Part shown: positions 12,219 to 24,303 of the stretch, in pieces
How the letters are laid out: each line of letters starts with the position of its first letter
How positions within the stretch are numbered: position 1 is the first letter of the stretch
Assembly (NCBI RefSeq): GCF_020379485.1
Contig: NC_063446.1
Coordinates: forward strand, 15,436,471-15,500,470
DNA: 64,000 nucleotides
DNA from: Brassica napus
Lineage: Eukaryota; Streptophyta; Magnoliopsida; Brassicales; Brassicaceae
Direction of reading: 5' to 3'
Notes under the pieces: model-generated
The model's database searches: none
Told to the model about the DNA's origin: nothing
Seen by the model: the letters and a program-made list of their open reading frames with translations, nothing else
Translations under genes and position numbers: made by a program

Positions 12219-12949
12219 TGTAACACCCAAAACTGGCCCATTTAAAATTCTTAAAAGGTAATGGATTCTCTACGCCCCGACTAGAAAACCCTAGTGTTCT
12301 CTTCTTTTCCTTATAAAAGCAAGCCTACACCCTCTTGTCTCTCATCTGAAACCGAGAAGTGAAGCTCTGCAGAAAACCCCGGAATCCGGAAGCCCTAGCC
12401 GTCGACTCTCTTTCTCCTCTCTCTCCTCACCGCCGACTCTCTCTCCTCGCGATCGCTCTCTCTCTCTGGGCCGACTCTCTCTCTCTCCTCACCGTGAGCA
12501 AGCACGCGAGTGGTGGTGGTGGCCGTGTGGCGTTGTTATGCCGGATCTCATCTCTCTTGTCTCTTGTTTCCAGATCCAGATCTAAGCTAAGGTGAGGTGT
12601 TTTACCCAGATTTCTTCTCATGCTTCTGTATATTGTTGAATGAGGAGCTAGGATCGATTAGATCCTGATTGTTGTAGGTTGATTAGATCATGATGAAATC
12701 CTAGGATGATAGTTGCATAGTACATATTGCATAAGAACGCTCATACTGTTAAAAGACTTTAATGGACTGCTTTGTGTTGATCTGATTGTGTTGATGTGAT
12801 TCTCTGATCTAATTGTTTGACTTGTGTGTTTGTGAAAGATAGGATGTATAGAAAGAATTACACCTAGGATCATAGAATACTATTAATCGGTCTGGTTAGA
12901 TGAATGGTAAGACCTATGTGAATGGTTGTTTAATGAATTGAGTGTGACA
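12219..12949 (+). mobile_element. LTR-like segment of a Gypsy-type retrotransposon
   Basis: Begins TGTAACACCC, the common start of chromovirus-type Gypsy LTRs, and ends GTGTGACA, giving short inverted termini TGTAACAC / TGTCACAC. Inside is a promoter-like TATAAAAG at about 12312, followed by a CT-rich leader. I found no matching 5-bp target duplication and no second LTR, and the sequence that follows is purine-rich rather than a clear primer-binding site. It may be one end of a truncated element. The small ORFs in it are not genes. Confidence 0.45.
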
Positions 12950-13086
12950 CCGAGAACGGGTGGCGTCTAAAAGGAAAGAATGAATGAGTCTAAGGAAAGA
13001 GAAAAAAGGAAATGAAAGGAAAAAAGAAAGAAATGGAAAGATGAATGAATGAAATGTAAGCCATTCGGAAAGGGTGGGTAGACAAG

Positions 13087-13182
13087 AAACGCGGGACTGT
13101 AGCGTTCAAAAACGGTGGAAACGTGGGACCGTAGCATTCAAAAACGGTGGAAACGCGGGGCCGTAGCGTTCAAAAATGGTGG
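13087..13182 (+). repeat. Three tandem copies of a 32-bp unit
   Basis: The unit AAACGCGGGACTGTAGCGTT plus 12 more bases is repeated at 13087, 13119 and 13151 with a few substitutions each. It sits just beyond the LTR-like segment and may be internal or LTR-proximal retroelement sequence. No function can be assigned. Confidence 0.85.
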
Positions 13183-13499
13183 ATTAAGTTAGAGGCGCTG
13201 ATAAGATTGAGCCACGCCGAGTCTTGGCGGGAAAGGGCCGTAATACACTGCAGGGGCGGACCGCATCCAAGGAACCGGATGTTGAGCATACCAGGGCAGG
13301 CGACTCCATACCGAAACTTAAACATTGCTGCATCTCCTGAGCTAGCCAAAGCAATGACACAATACCGAAGCCTAAACATTTTCTCTGGCGAGTAGCTTCT
13401 ATGACTATTGTTGTTAAAGCCAAGATTAGACATAGACGGATAAATCATAAATGTCGATCTGATTTGGTCTTCACTCTTCATGCTGCGTAGAAGAAGAAA

Positions 13500-13705
13500 C
13501 AAGAGATCATGCCTTATACACCTGCCTCTTTGTTCAACAGGCTTGGCGTCTAGCGGGTTTCCCTTTGGTTCATGTCACTGCACTAGAGTCATCCATTGAA
13601 GATAAACTCCGGACAGTTTTTAAATTTCTAACTAACTCAAACATCACTCAAGAAAATATATTATTACCAATATATTTCCTCTATAGAACTTGGTAATAAA
13701 ATAAC
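13500..13705 (+). pseudogene. LINE fragment (zf-RVT region)
   Basis: The plus strand reads YTCLFVQQAWRLAGFPLVH and then, about 40 codons later, ILLPIYFLYRTW before a stop. This is the spacing seen just after the zinc-knuckle of plant LINE reverse transcriptases (a FVQQxW block followed by a LPxxLWRIW block). Only this fragment is visible. The sequence between 13190 and 13500 has no recognisable frame. Confidence 0.65.
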
Positions 13706-13973
13706 ATCAAAATGAAAACCGGAAACCGGAAACCGGATTAAACCAAAACCAAAAACCGGATTAAAGACACCCTCACGGTGGGAAAACATCACCATCAACT
13801 TGTATTGCTAACTAATTGTCAAATAACCAAAGCCCTTGAGAATACAAAACAACATGAGATTACATATTTGGCATTTGACACCAAACAAAATAAGTCTTAA
13901 TCATGCTAAAGATATTATTATTGTGTAATTTTGCTCCATCATCTAAGAACCCAAGAGAGTAATCAAAAACTCC

Positions 13974-15784
13974 TCATACGGAGATACCATAGTTGCTGAT
14001 CTTGTTCACTTCCTTTGTCAAAGCCTTTCTCTCTTGCTTTATTTCAGAAGCACGGTTCGATATCTGAGGTTGAACAAGCGAAATAACTCCATTAAAGACT
14101 ATATATATATATAAATGGTTATTCTAAACTAGTTCAGGTCCTATATTCTAAACTAGAAGAGCAAAGAGACAAGGATACTTACTTGAGAACGGAATCGAGA
14201 AGCTTCTCTCGTGGGCAATTCTTTAAGTACATCTTTCAAACCTGTACATAGAATAAATCAATGGTGGTAAAAGTCGATAAACTTTTACTGTTCTATGCAT
14301 ATCTTTGGATTAATAAACTTTGGGAGTTTAAGATACAAAACATACCTGCTGCTTGGTTTTCTATCTTATAAGCTGATTGGACCACCCCTCGTATCTGTTT
14401 GCCTGCTTGTCTGAGTAAAGAGGATATGGAGAGTTAACACAATAATCATGTTCATACGTACATATACAATATTACTTTTATATCGTCTGGATCATATAAA
14501 CCTGAGTTTCATCCTTCCTCTAATCAACTCATCTTCTGCCACAGTTGAAATTCTCTAAAACAATCAAAGTGGGGTTAAGAATTCAAAACCATAATCCAAT
14601 AAGGGCTTTCAACAGACTGCTATTGCTGAAGATCATTAACTAGTAAGTGCAGGCTACATGTATATATATAAGTCACATTCAAGACAAATCAACCTAAGTG
14701 ACCATTTAATTCCTGTGAAAGCAAAACTATTCATCCATATGAATCTAGAGCATCATCATCCTCATCCATATCCATTCAATAAGAGATACATACATATAGA
14801 GTTCTCTCTTCGAAACCTGAACCCTTTTCGTTTTCATTCTACTTCCAAGATAAAGGGATGTCAAAGCAAACCAACAAAAGAGGAACAAACCTAACTAAAA
14901 GCATACCTCTAGCTTTTCACTTTCGGCTGTAAGACGATCCATTGATTGTCTCAGCTCTTTTACTCTAAGATCTGCTCTAGAAAGCAAAGCCTGAATCCAA
15001 AAAAACATAGCGTCAAGACTTAATAACAAGTTCAACCACAAGCAGACCAGCATAATACATTCAACGAACACTGACCTCTTCGCTTGAGAACATTCGCAAA
15101 GTATTATAGTATACAAATCTTCTCGTCTCTGCAAACAAACATATCAGTGCATAGCATAAATATCCTTAGGAGAATGAACTCTAGGGAGTATAAGAATAAT
15201 ACTTTTCAGAGCAAAGATCCCAACACCAAAGGCTAAAGATCCTGACATTAGCGGATGAGATGCAGCAACGTTTACACCCTCTGCATACACGACCACATTG
15301 AGAGATAAATGAACAAGGCTAAAACGACGTAGCATCCAGGGACGTAGACCAGACCTTTAATCTTCGCAAACACCATATGCTCGTAAACGCTAAACTCAGA
15401 AGCAATCTCTCTAAGAGAATCCTATTATCACAAACGCTCGATTTGATCAGAGGATGAACAGATGCAATCGAACGACACAGAGAATAGAAGGTGTGGATTT
15501 TCAGATTCGCTTACGATTGTTTGGCTCGTGTGAGCTATGGAAGTATCTCGAATTTGAGACAATCGAGTTCTCGAGGCGTCAATGGTGGAATCTAACGTCT
15601 CCACGATCGTGTTCTGGTACACCAGCGCTTGACGCATCGCGTCGTCGATCCAGGAAGCTGCGTTTTCGACCGTCGTCGCTGCGATGTTAGCGCTTGGAAT
15701 CGTAGACAGCAGAGGCTGCGATTGTGGAATCGTAGGTGAATGCGCGTCTTCCATCTCTGAGGATGATTCTGCTGAAGCTGCCAT
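13974..15784 (-). CDS. UCP022280 family membrane protein, RHIP1-like (At2g45060 type)
   Basis: Nine exons on the minus strand give an unbroken frame of 272 codons: 15784-15515, 15421-15355, 15280-15203, 15128-15076, 14990-14907, 14554-14502, 14410-14346, 14241-14183 and 14063-13974. The protein starts MAASAESSSEMEDAH and has an acidic/Ser-rich N-terminus, an amphipathic region, one hydrophobic segment (ASHPLMSGSLAFGVGIFALK) followed by a basic TRRF, then a long charged helical C-terminal half likely to form coiled coil. It ends NKISNYGISV. The family includes RHIP1, reported as an interactor of RGS1 and hexokinase 1 in glucose signalling. The molecular function of this paralogue is not known to me. 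It lies upstream of Sec61 beta on the same strand, as in Arabidopsis. The splice structure is read from consensus borders and the frame closes exactly, so I am confident the gene is intact. Confidence 0.88.
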
Positions 15785-16222
15785 TTGAGAAGATCTCCGA
15801 CCTCTTCGTCTTCGTCGCTTGCTCCAAGTTCTATTGAATAGTTTGACCCGTCGGGCCCCGTTTCAAATTGTTTATTTACAACTTAGGCCCCTGAACTTCT
15901 GTTTAGTGTCTAGTGTTTTCCATACATTCCTTAATTGTATTAGGATTCTTTATTTCACAGGTTGACAATCCCGGTTTAGTCCTTCATTAACATTCTTCGA
16001 ATTTAGCTAATGTGAATTTGAATCCTTCCAAAATTATAACGATGGTGCTCTAAGTGTGTGAGATGTGTACACGAGTACCCCTTCACTTCGTATATGAAGA
16101 ATATTGAAACTTTGAATGTCGAGAAACTTAATACTCCACAAAATTAAAACATGAGTTAAAAACAAGCGTCTAATACTAGCTTGGTGTTTCAAGCCTCTCT
16201 CTCTCTCTCTCTCTCTCTCTGA
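15785..16222. other. Intergenic between RHIP1-like gene and Sec61 beta
   Basis: Promoter and 5' leader of the RHIP1-like gene followed by the Sec61 beta 3' UTR. The UTR contains a (CT)n microsatellite at about 16195-16220, immediately downstream of the Sec61 beta stop codon. No further gene. Confidence 0.6.
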
Positions 16223-16474
16223 TCACTTGACAAAGTAGAGCTTGCCCATGACATGAAGGACAGCGACAAAAGCAATGAAACCGATGCTCATGACAAGGAC
16301 GACATTTGGGGAGATCTTGAGACCGGGTGCGTCATCCGTGTAGAACTGAAGCATGGATCCTGCTGCACCACCACCAGAGGCTCCTCCTCCACTTGAGCTG
16401 CCGCTTGGCTTCCTCCTACGCATGCTAGCAGCCGCAGCTGCACTTCCTCTCTGTGGTGCTCCACTTCCCACCAT
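16223..16474 (-). CDS. SEC61B: Protein transport protein Sec61 subunit beta
   Basis: An 83-residue protein in a single coding exon. Sec61 beta is the small tail-anchored subunit of the heterotrimeric ER protein-conducting channel, contacting Sec61 alpha and helping co-translational import. The N-terminal 40 residues are rich in Ser, Gly and Ala with a basic [13 protein letters not shown] stretch facing the cytosol. The conserved linker [20 protein letters not shown] precedes a single C-terminal membrane span ending in KLYFVK. Length and layout match the plant family. A probable 5' UTR intron runs from 16864 (donor GTGAG) to 16493 (acceptor CATGTAG), common in this family. In Arabidopsis the corresponding gene is At2g45070, next to the UCP022280 gene as here. 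Confidence 0.95.
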   Translation of the reverse strand: MVGSGAPQRGSAAAAASMRRRKPSGSSSGGGASGGGAAGSMLQFYTDDAPGLKISPNVVLVMSIGFIAFVAVLHVMGKLYFVK

Positions 16475-16492
16475 CCTTCCCTCTCTTCTTTA

Positions 16493-16864
16493 CTACATGT
16501 GCATATAAAATTAGCATTGAATCACTTTCTGAACATGAATTGTGAAACTAGACGGATTCAAGAGATGAGCATTTCAAAATTCTCAACAAATCGACTTCGA
16601 ATTCAACATCAAAACCTATATATCTAGGAACACGCAAAATTCTACATAATCTCACACATACAAAGGAAGAATCGTATCAGATCAGAGATCGAAAATCGCT
16701 GATTAACGTGACTCAGGTTTCAACATCGAGATCTCATGATCAGATCTACACTCTCATCAACCATAACAACAGATCTAGGGATTCCTGAATAACGACAACA
16801 TTGAATCACACAAATTCACCGGAGACTGGATCGTACATCAACGAAAATCAAATTAAAAACTCAC
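16493..16864 (-). other. Probable 5' UTR intron of Sec61 beta
   Basis: Minus-strand GTGAG donor after CCAAATCTG and a CATGTAG acceptor 18 nt before the ATG. The sequence between is AT- and T-rich. Inferred from consensus only. Confidence 0.5.
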
Positions 16865-17201
16865 CAGATTTGGCTTTAGAGATTCTGATTTCGACGAGAA
16901 CGTTAACGAGACGAAGAGATGTTCGGACCTTTAGTTTTAAAGTTGACTGGACTCTGATCTTTTCTTATAAGACGGGTTCTTCTCGCCACGCAGTATCAGC
17001 CTATAAACTAGCGACACCTCAGCGTCATTATCAAGCTGTTTTTTAACTTAAATGAAACGTCAGTTTTGGATATCACTAACTTAAGGCCCATAAAAGCCCA
17101 AACTAAAAGGCTATCAGCATTATTTGAACAAAGCATTGACCACAATTTTGCGCTCCACAGAAAAGAAAAGAAAAAAAGAAAACTCGGGTAATAGTCCAAG
17201 A

Positions 17202-17840
17202 TAGGCCTTGCATCCGGTGTCGGATCGGATTCGGGTCGGGTGTTATCGGGTCCAAATCTTTCGGATCCTGAAAATTTGGACCCATATAGATACCTATAAT
17301 TTTTCGGGTCGATCGGATTTTATCGAATCCAGGTCTTTCGGATCCTAAAAATTTTGGACCCATATAAATACCTATAGTTTTTCGGGTCGTTTTCGGGTTG
17401 GATCTTGTTGTGTCCGGGTCGGTTCGGGTCTATAATCTAAATATTCGTAAAATATTTGTAATTTTCGGATACATTTCGGGTTCGGGTCGGTTCGGATATT
17501 TATGACCTGAAAAAGATCTGAAATATCCGAATTAGACCCAAAAACTCAAAAAATACCTTAAAACTCCATAAATATCCGAAGAATCGCAAAAATATCAGAA
17601 AATTTACCCAAAATCAGTCCCGAAAACTTAAAAGATACCCAAAATTTTACCCGAATACCCAAATTATATTTTTTGAAAATCTAAAATTTTACACGAAGTC
17701 TGAAATTATACCCGAAAACTGGACCCGAAAATTAAAAAAATATACGAAATATCAAAAATACCCAAGTACCCAAAAATACCTAATATATACAATAAGTTTC
17801 AGGTCCTTCGGATACCCGATCGGGTCTCGGGTATGATCAT
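17202..17840. repeat. CCGAA/CGGGT-rich degenerate repeat element
   Basis: Dense degenerate repeats of TCGGGT, TTCGGATC and, after the midpoint, their complements ACCCGAA and ATCCGAA, so the two halves are roughly inverted. The start TAGGCCTTGCATCCGG resembles the start of the element at 2295. No clear target duplication found. No coding content. Confidence 0.5.
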
Positions 17841-18088
17841 TTAGTGTTAATGATTTTATTTAAGTAAATAATTAAATTTAAAACTTAAAAAAGCTTAACA
17901 AACTATGTAGTGACAAGTATGATAAAAAAATTTTAACTAATTTTTGTAGTTTTTTTTTCAAAAGGAATGACTATCATCGGTTTATCATCTTTCTTTTTCA
18001 TTCTCTTTAAAATAAAATAAAAAATTTAGTAACAAAAACTTATTGCGAGACTACATATGCTAATCACTTAAAGATTGATAATGTGTAG

Positions 18089-19260
18089 CAGTGTTTTTTT
18101 TTAAACCGGACCGGAAGCTGAACCAAATAATTTTTCGGTCACAGATCACTATGGTTCGATCGGATCAAACATGGTTCAATAATCCGGTTTAATATATTTT
18201 TAGTGTATAAATTTAAAAATAATATTAGTAAATATGATACATAATTAAAATAGAAATGGATTTAAAACACAAACATGGTTTTTATGTTTATATGGATGAT
18301 TTATAGATTTTTGATAGTTTTAATGGTTTTTATAATAACTCTGAGATCTAATCCGGCTACGTGACCGGTTAATGGTCGATCTAATTATTAGACTCAATCC
18401 ATCTATATACCGTTTTATGGTCAAACCTGGTTCAACCATCGGGTCTGATGTGCCCCGGTTCGTGGATCAGTCCATTGGAGCCAACCAGCATGAAAGCAGT
18501 AAAGATATATGTTCATTGTTTGACTCATATCTTCCAAACCTCGAGGCTTCTACGCATGAAATCACTTGGAGAATGTTCTCAACTCAATTACGGAACTCCT
18601 CGAACAAGAATCAGATCAAATGGAGTTCAGATGAAAGAGTTATGCAATTTACAAAATCGGTGATCTTCAGTTCTCGCGAATTTGGGCCGTACGGATCGTC
18701 AAGTTCGCGTCTTGATCCTTACCACCATGGACCAGAACGACCAGAATGAACCTGGACAGTAGTCGAAGGGTCTCCTTGACCAGTCCACTTCAAACTCAGC
18801 AACTTTGACTCATTTATTATTTTCTAGTCAAATTTCTCGTTTCCTAGATATGTGATTCCCACAAATAATTATGTATTTCTTTGACCACATCTAGTATAAA
18901 TATGTAAACTCTTTTATGAATAAAAAAAATCTATGTTTTTGAGTTTATTTTCGTTTCTTCTCTGAGTGAGAGAGAGAGTTCTTTAGCTAGTTCATTGGTG
19001 TGAACTGGCTTGTTGATTTGGGGGTCAGTCAATTCATCTTTGTGTGTTGTTTGGTGGTTAGCCAACACATTCATTCTTTTTTAGGTGGTTAGCCTTAGAT
19101 CGTAGGTATATCAAGAGTCATTACGCATCTCTTGACGATCCTTTCAATCTATCTCAGTTTCAGAAGTGCCATTGCCTTCTCGGATCATATCCAACATCCA
19201 ACTAAAGTGATCCTTCCCGATTTAGAGCGTATCAGGATCGGTCCGGTTTTAAAAACAATG
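18089..19260. mobile_element. hAT-like MITE interrupted by a solo LTR
   Basis: The left end CAGTGTTTTTTTTTAAACCG at 18089 and right end GGTTTTAAAAACAATG ending at 19260 are inverted versions of the same terminus (CAGTGTTTTTAAAACCG). The outer 8-mers ATGTGTAG and TTGGGTAG match at 6 of 8 positions. The sequence 18100-18445 is clearly related to the intact copy at 38386-38729 in a BOP1 intron. Relative to that copy, a foreign segment at 18446-19234 interrupts it. Confidence 0.7.
18446..19234 (+). mobile_element. Solo LTR nested in the MITE
   Basis: The 789-bp segment starts TGATG and ends GTATCA (TG...CA, with TGAT/ATCA palindromic ends). It is flanked by GGGTC (18441-18445) and GGATC (19235-19239), a 5-bp duplication with one mismatch. 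Inside, in the expected order, are a TATA box (TATAAATA near 18895), an AATAAA-type signal (near 18920) and a T-rich U5-like part. No internal retrotransposon domain follows, so this is a solo LTR left by recombination. The 125-codon ORF inside it is not a gene. Confidence 0.7.
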
Positions 19261-20478
19261 TTGGGTAGTCATTTAACTTTGGTAGGTCATATGAGAAGAA
19301 ATCTGAAGTGAAATGTCTGATTTTAGAGATAACTTGATTAATGTTTATGACTTTTTTATTCCTGAAATTAAAGAACAAAATCAAAGCCAACATATAAACG
19401 AAATAATATCTACGACCTAAATGCTGATCAGGCCCACTCCAACTCAATTATCAGTAGAAGATGTTTTTTTTCTAATCAATAGAAGATGTTTCTGTACATT
19501 TTTTCCAATAGTTTTTTTGTATCACATATTTACCTAAGTAAAATCTCATGTGTTTATCAAAATCTGATCTAATTGTTACGTTAGTACTCGAATAAAGGAA
19601 ACCGAGGAAGAAATAATATGATTGGTGAATGAAGTTTCGTACGAGGGTACGTACGTAGACATTAAAAGCAATTCATCTTACGAATCTCGAAATGGAGATA
19701 GATTATGTAAATCAGAGATGCATATCTATCGGGCATAAAGTTACGGGAGCCTGACGATTTGTGTACTGTCAGAGTCGACAGATACTGTGGTACTTTTTTA
19801 CCTTCGTACATATCGGTCGACTCCAAAACTCTAAATTTCATAAATGTGTTCCAGTCAATCAGTGTTGTATATGGGTGTACAGTACACCGTGTACATATAT
19901 ATATTAGAGAATATTACATCATAAAGCATGACGATTGATTTATTTTCTATAAAATAAGTATCCACTTTTTCATTGTATTATATTTATATATAAACTGAAA
20001 AATCATGATCCAGTTCGTGATTCTTAAATAACTAAATTCACAATTGGTAAAAGTTGAAAAAAAACAATCATGAAAATAATGCATAAATTTGTATATAGAT
20101 TACTATTTTTAAGTCATAACATTTAAGTTTGATTGGTACACAATTTATAATAAAAAGTGGCAAATGAATAAAAAATCATACAGACCACTTTAATTAGTTC
20201 TATATTTCCACCTTTTATATAAAAGTTTTCAACTAAAAAAAAAAGACAAAGCACTTGATAATAATATACCCTCATTATGATAATTTCAAAAAAAAAAATG
20301 TTTATTCAGTTTACTTAACTTGTCTACTAATCATAAGGCTAGTCGAGTGTGTGGTTTCAATTGTCGTCATTGTAACTACATAGATTCAAATTTGGTATTA
20401 TGTCTATTGTTGACAACAACAAATTAGACCTAGATTCTAGTAAAAGAAAAACAAATTAGACGATAGATGGATAGGTTA
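19261..20478. other. AT-rich intergenic sequence, no gene seen
   Basis: No recognisable coding sequence or terminus. A palindromic stretch GTACGAGGGTACGTACGTAG sits at about 19638. Simple A-runs are common. Confidence 0.5.
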
Positions 20479-20479
20479 T

Positions 20480-21300
20480 AAAAACCTATATCTCTCTTCT
20501 TATCATCTCTTTTCTCTCCTTTCCGATCAAAATCGTATTTGAGTTAGGTTCTGGCGTCCAGTGAAAGAGGCGTATTTCTTCCATTTCATGTCTCTTTTCT
20601 GGTTGTTACTTGGTCCTTTCGGTTCTCCTTTGGTATATCGCAAAATATGGTGTAGGGTTTCTATCCGGCTTGGGTTCTGCTTGCGAAGGGTACGCCTCTG
20701 CTGCTCTGGCTTCCCAGTGAGGTTGTTGAAGTGATGGTTCTTGGGTAGTCGACTTTTTGGGTTGGGAGTAGATCGGTTTCCAACTCCTAGATCTACTCAA
20801 ATATTTCTCTGACGTTATGGAGGAGCGACAAGCTGCCTCTTTGATTCGGTTAAGCGATGGTTCCCTGCCGTCGCTCGGGTCAGAGATTCAATTTTCTTCA
20901 GCAGTTTGGTTCTTTGGTCTTTTTCGTTGTCGAAAGAAAGCAGCTCTTCTTCTCAGTGGTTAAGTGAGATCTGGTGGGTCTTGTCCTTGGAGGCAAGCTT
21001 AGAGCTTTGGTGCATAGGAGATGATGGCGCTAGGATCTGTTCAAACTCGTGTGGGTGTGATCAGTAGCGTAATCCAACAGTCGTCAAAGGCTTGTAGTGG
21101 CTACTTGTTATACTGCTTCATCTCAGACCTTCTCCTCTGTCTTCCTATCAAGTTTCTTCCGGTGTTTTAGCGGTCGCTTTATATCTCTATAAGCTGAGTC
21201 TTTTGGTTTTTATCCGCTTGAGACTTAGAAATTTTATTCAAGTCGATTTTTGTAACCAGATCTGAATTTCTGTTTTCGAAATGAATAAAATTTAATTAAA
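20480..21300 (+). other. GC-richer retroposon-like unit with A-rich tail
   Basis: A segment of about 820 bp with balanced composition inside very AT-rich DNA. It opens with a TATAAAAACC motif (about 20497) and a CT-rich leader and has no long reading frame. It ends in AATAAAATTTAATTAAAAAT. The architecture recalls non-coding, poly(A)-tailed Brassicaceae retroposons such as Sadhu, but I cannot align it to one. It could instead be a transcribed pseudogene or UTR copy. Confidence 0.35.
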
Positions 21301-21408
21301 AATAAAATAAATTAATTGGACCATAATATCCTTTTCCAACTAAAAAAATCGATTTGATCTTCATGTGAAAACACTAGGCCTAGAAACACACATCTGTAAT
21401 ACTCGTTG

Positions 21409-21436
21409 CTAGGTGGTAACCTGCGCCTTGCGCAGG
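21409..21436 (-). mobile_element. Helitron-type 3' terminus (minus orientation)
   Basis: Read on the minus strand: a perfect hairpin of 7-bp stem and 3-nt loop (CCTGCGC at 21420-21426, GCGCAGG at 21430-21436), then TTACCAC, then terminal CTAG at 21409-21412. The next base on that strand is C rather than the expected T, so the flank has mutated or the end is decayed. I could not identify the matching 5' TC end at higher coordinates. Confidence 0.5.
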
Positions 21437-24303
21437 GTGAATAGACTAAAAAAAATTAAGACTTTTAATTTATGCCACAATAATTGAGTCAATTAAAATA
21501 TATTACTTCGCGAGATTTGCCCGGGCTACAAAATTAATTTTAGCTGTCAATTTTAAAAGTATGAAAAGTGCTATAATTAAGAAATCATCATATAGGAAAC
21601 AATATTAACTTTGAAAATTAAGCTGATCGAATATAACCAAACTGACGTTTCTGACGTGTTGATTCCTTAATTTTAGAGTTTATGTGCTTAAGTTAAGGGA
21701 TTAAATGATATTTGTAAGTTTGTATCGTCCAATCAGTCAAAAGATAAGATTCAATCAGCGTCATAATCCATGATCAATGCTTTTATCAAATCAATTAGGG
21801 GTTATATGATTAATATTCATATACAAATGACATTATATAAATATGAACCATAAATGTAACATACCAAAACAATAGTGAGGAACATGAATGCTTCTTTAAA
21901 TATATATATATATATATATATAACAAAATTAATTCCAAGTAAACGGTTATAAAATTTAATATCTTTGAACGCTTGTAACACACAAAAAACAATATAAAAG
22001 AACATTATGTGACATACCAAAACAATAGATTAGTGATTGCTTTCCAGAACTTTTTTAGTGGTTGCTTTGCATGATCGAGTCAACAATATATATATATTGG
22101 TACGATCAAAAGTAAATTTAGTGCCAAATATGAAACAAGCTGAGATTTTAGTTAGCGAAAGTATATTCAAAATCAATCAGTGACGATCAAAAATATTAAT
22201 ATATGTTTTGGGTTTCGACGGTGAATTTCCATTACCAAATTCGGCCAATTTTAATGAGTACATATATAACCGGAATTAGTGTCATATTTAGCTTCATATT
22301 TCCTAATTTAAAATATTCATATGGCAATCATAAATTGTCATGAGTGAATAATAAAATTATTACTTTTAATCTATAGATATTAGAAAGTCAAAAATCACAA
22401 ATATTAGATATAATGAACTATGGAACGAAAATTTGCATATTTATATAATGTAAGTTTATTTGTTTTTTTTTAAGTTTGTGTAATTGGTAGGTGCAATTAA
22501 GTATATCTTATGGAAAATTAAATCTATAAGAGTGAGCAAAGACTAATACAAATTTGTTATGAATTTAAGAAAAAAAAAACATGAGTTTAGGGTTACCAGC
22601 TTTGCAAGCAAATCGCCATAATGATATCAAAATCCCACTATTTAATTTTACGTAACTTGCGCTTCCCTACAATTCTAAACTTGTCGTAATTGTAATATTC
22701 ACTGATACATCAATGCAGCAAAAAAATATTACACTAGTGATTGCCATATGTAATTCCATGGTAGTATTCCAAATTTATTTGTGTTTTCAAATTTAAGGAA
22801 ATAATAGTTAAAATCGTCATATTAAAGGATTTGACATGTTCAAAAAGTATATTAGAATTTAAAACAACATAATTTAGGAAAAGATAATTGTCATAACAAT
22901 TTTACACCTACCAAAAATACAAAAAAATTATACAATCAATAACTCCGGAAATGTTTTCTCACCAAATGAATTTCATAGAATCCCATAATGTTTATACATT
23001 CACAAATACAATTCAATTTGGTTTGATAGACATGAAACCGGTTTATTAAATCGAGCTGGGTGTTTGTTAAAAATATTTGTATAATTTCAACAGTTTTCAA
23101 TTGATATACGATAAAATCTATTAATCTATTTATTCTATTGATATATGATAAAATCTATTAACAAAACAATGGTTTAACTATATGGTTGACTTAATAATTC
23201 ATTCATCATGAAGCCACTAAAATCATTTAGAGTAATGTTTGTATCATTATACTCAAAATAGCTCCATGACTTCTTATATATTTTTGGGAATATGAAAAAC
23301 CGATGATAATTATATATTGTCATTTTGATTTTAGTGGTTTGTATACATGATGCAAATGAACAATATATCATGTGGTCTCGATTTTATGTAAAAAATAATC
23401 ATAGAGTATAAAGGTGTTGGAGAGTTCCTCCTCGTACATGATCTATGGTAAATTAATTTTTTTTTGGGCATAGGACAAACCAATTTCATGAACGTTCACT
23501 ATAGAACCGGTTTCCAAATCAAATTATGAGGACGTATATAATATATCATATTAACTTAGTAAGAAGAAGATTTTTAAATATATGGTGTGAGAGTGATTGT
23601 GGTGTTGCCACATAAGAAATGACATTTTTGATAATAACACATAAGGTAAAGGTTATTTAATAATAGTGCTCCTCTGATAATAAAAAGGGACGTAAGTCAA
23701 TGAGTGTATACCATATACGTGAATATCAATCAAAGGGAAAAACAGGATATTAGATCTATTAAATAAGGTGGGGGAGACACAACTAAAATGAAATATACCT
23801 GAATCAAGGGCAATGATGAAGTGGTAAAAAGTTTTGACGAGACGATAGGGGAAATCAATTCGGGTCCCTTTGTTTTGCACTGATTATCAAACTTATCCGT
23901 TCGCTGGCGGTAGGTTCATTCCGTTCAGCTCAATTTATTATCTGTACTTTGTTTTGCCCCACCACTTTCATCTATTTTAATATATGTTTTTTTCTTTACC
24001 ACATGGGAATAAATAGATCATAAGATATATTTTTGTACCTATGATCAAGAAAATGTAAACTTTCTTTCAGTTTGAGTTGCAGCTGTCGAGCAAATATTTG
24101 ATAAGAATGAAAGATTTGAATGGTTACATTACATATTTATTACATTTGGTATTAGCAACATTCACATTCATGGAGCTTTTTGAACAAAAGAAATAACGTG
24201 TGATTCGTCCCAAAAATGTTAAATTTACGTTTATCATGGGGTTCCAATATAAGATCAATATCCAATAAATGGATTGGTTATATTTATAGGAAATCGGATC
24301 TAA
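21437..24303. other. AT-rich intergenic sequence, no gene seen
   Basis: About 2.9 kb of AT-rich DNA with short frames only. (TA)n microsatellites occur at about 21899-21922 and 22087-22097. No RNA gene, domain or transposon terminus recognised. Confidence 0.55.

Noticed and set aside
12359..12621. Arg/Ser-rich frames on both strands
   Set aside because: Caused by the CT-rich leader of the LTR-like segment; low complexity and no domain.
13087..13182. CRISPR-like array
   Set aside because: Contiguous tandem copies without spacers in a plant nuclear sequence.
18372..18749. 125-codon open frame
   Set aside because: It crosses the junction between the MITE and the solo LTR and has no protein similarity.
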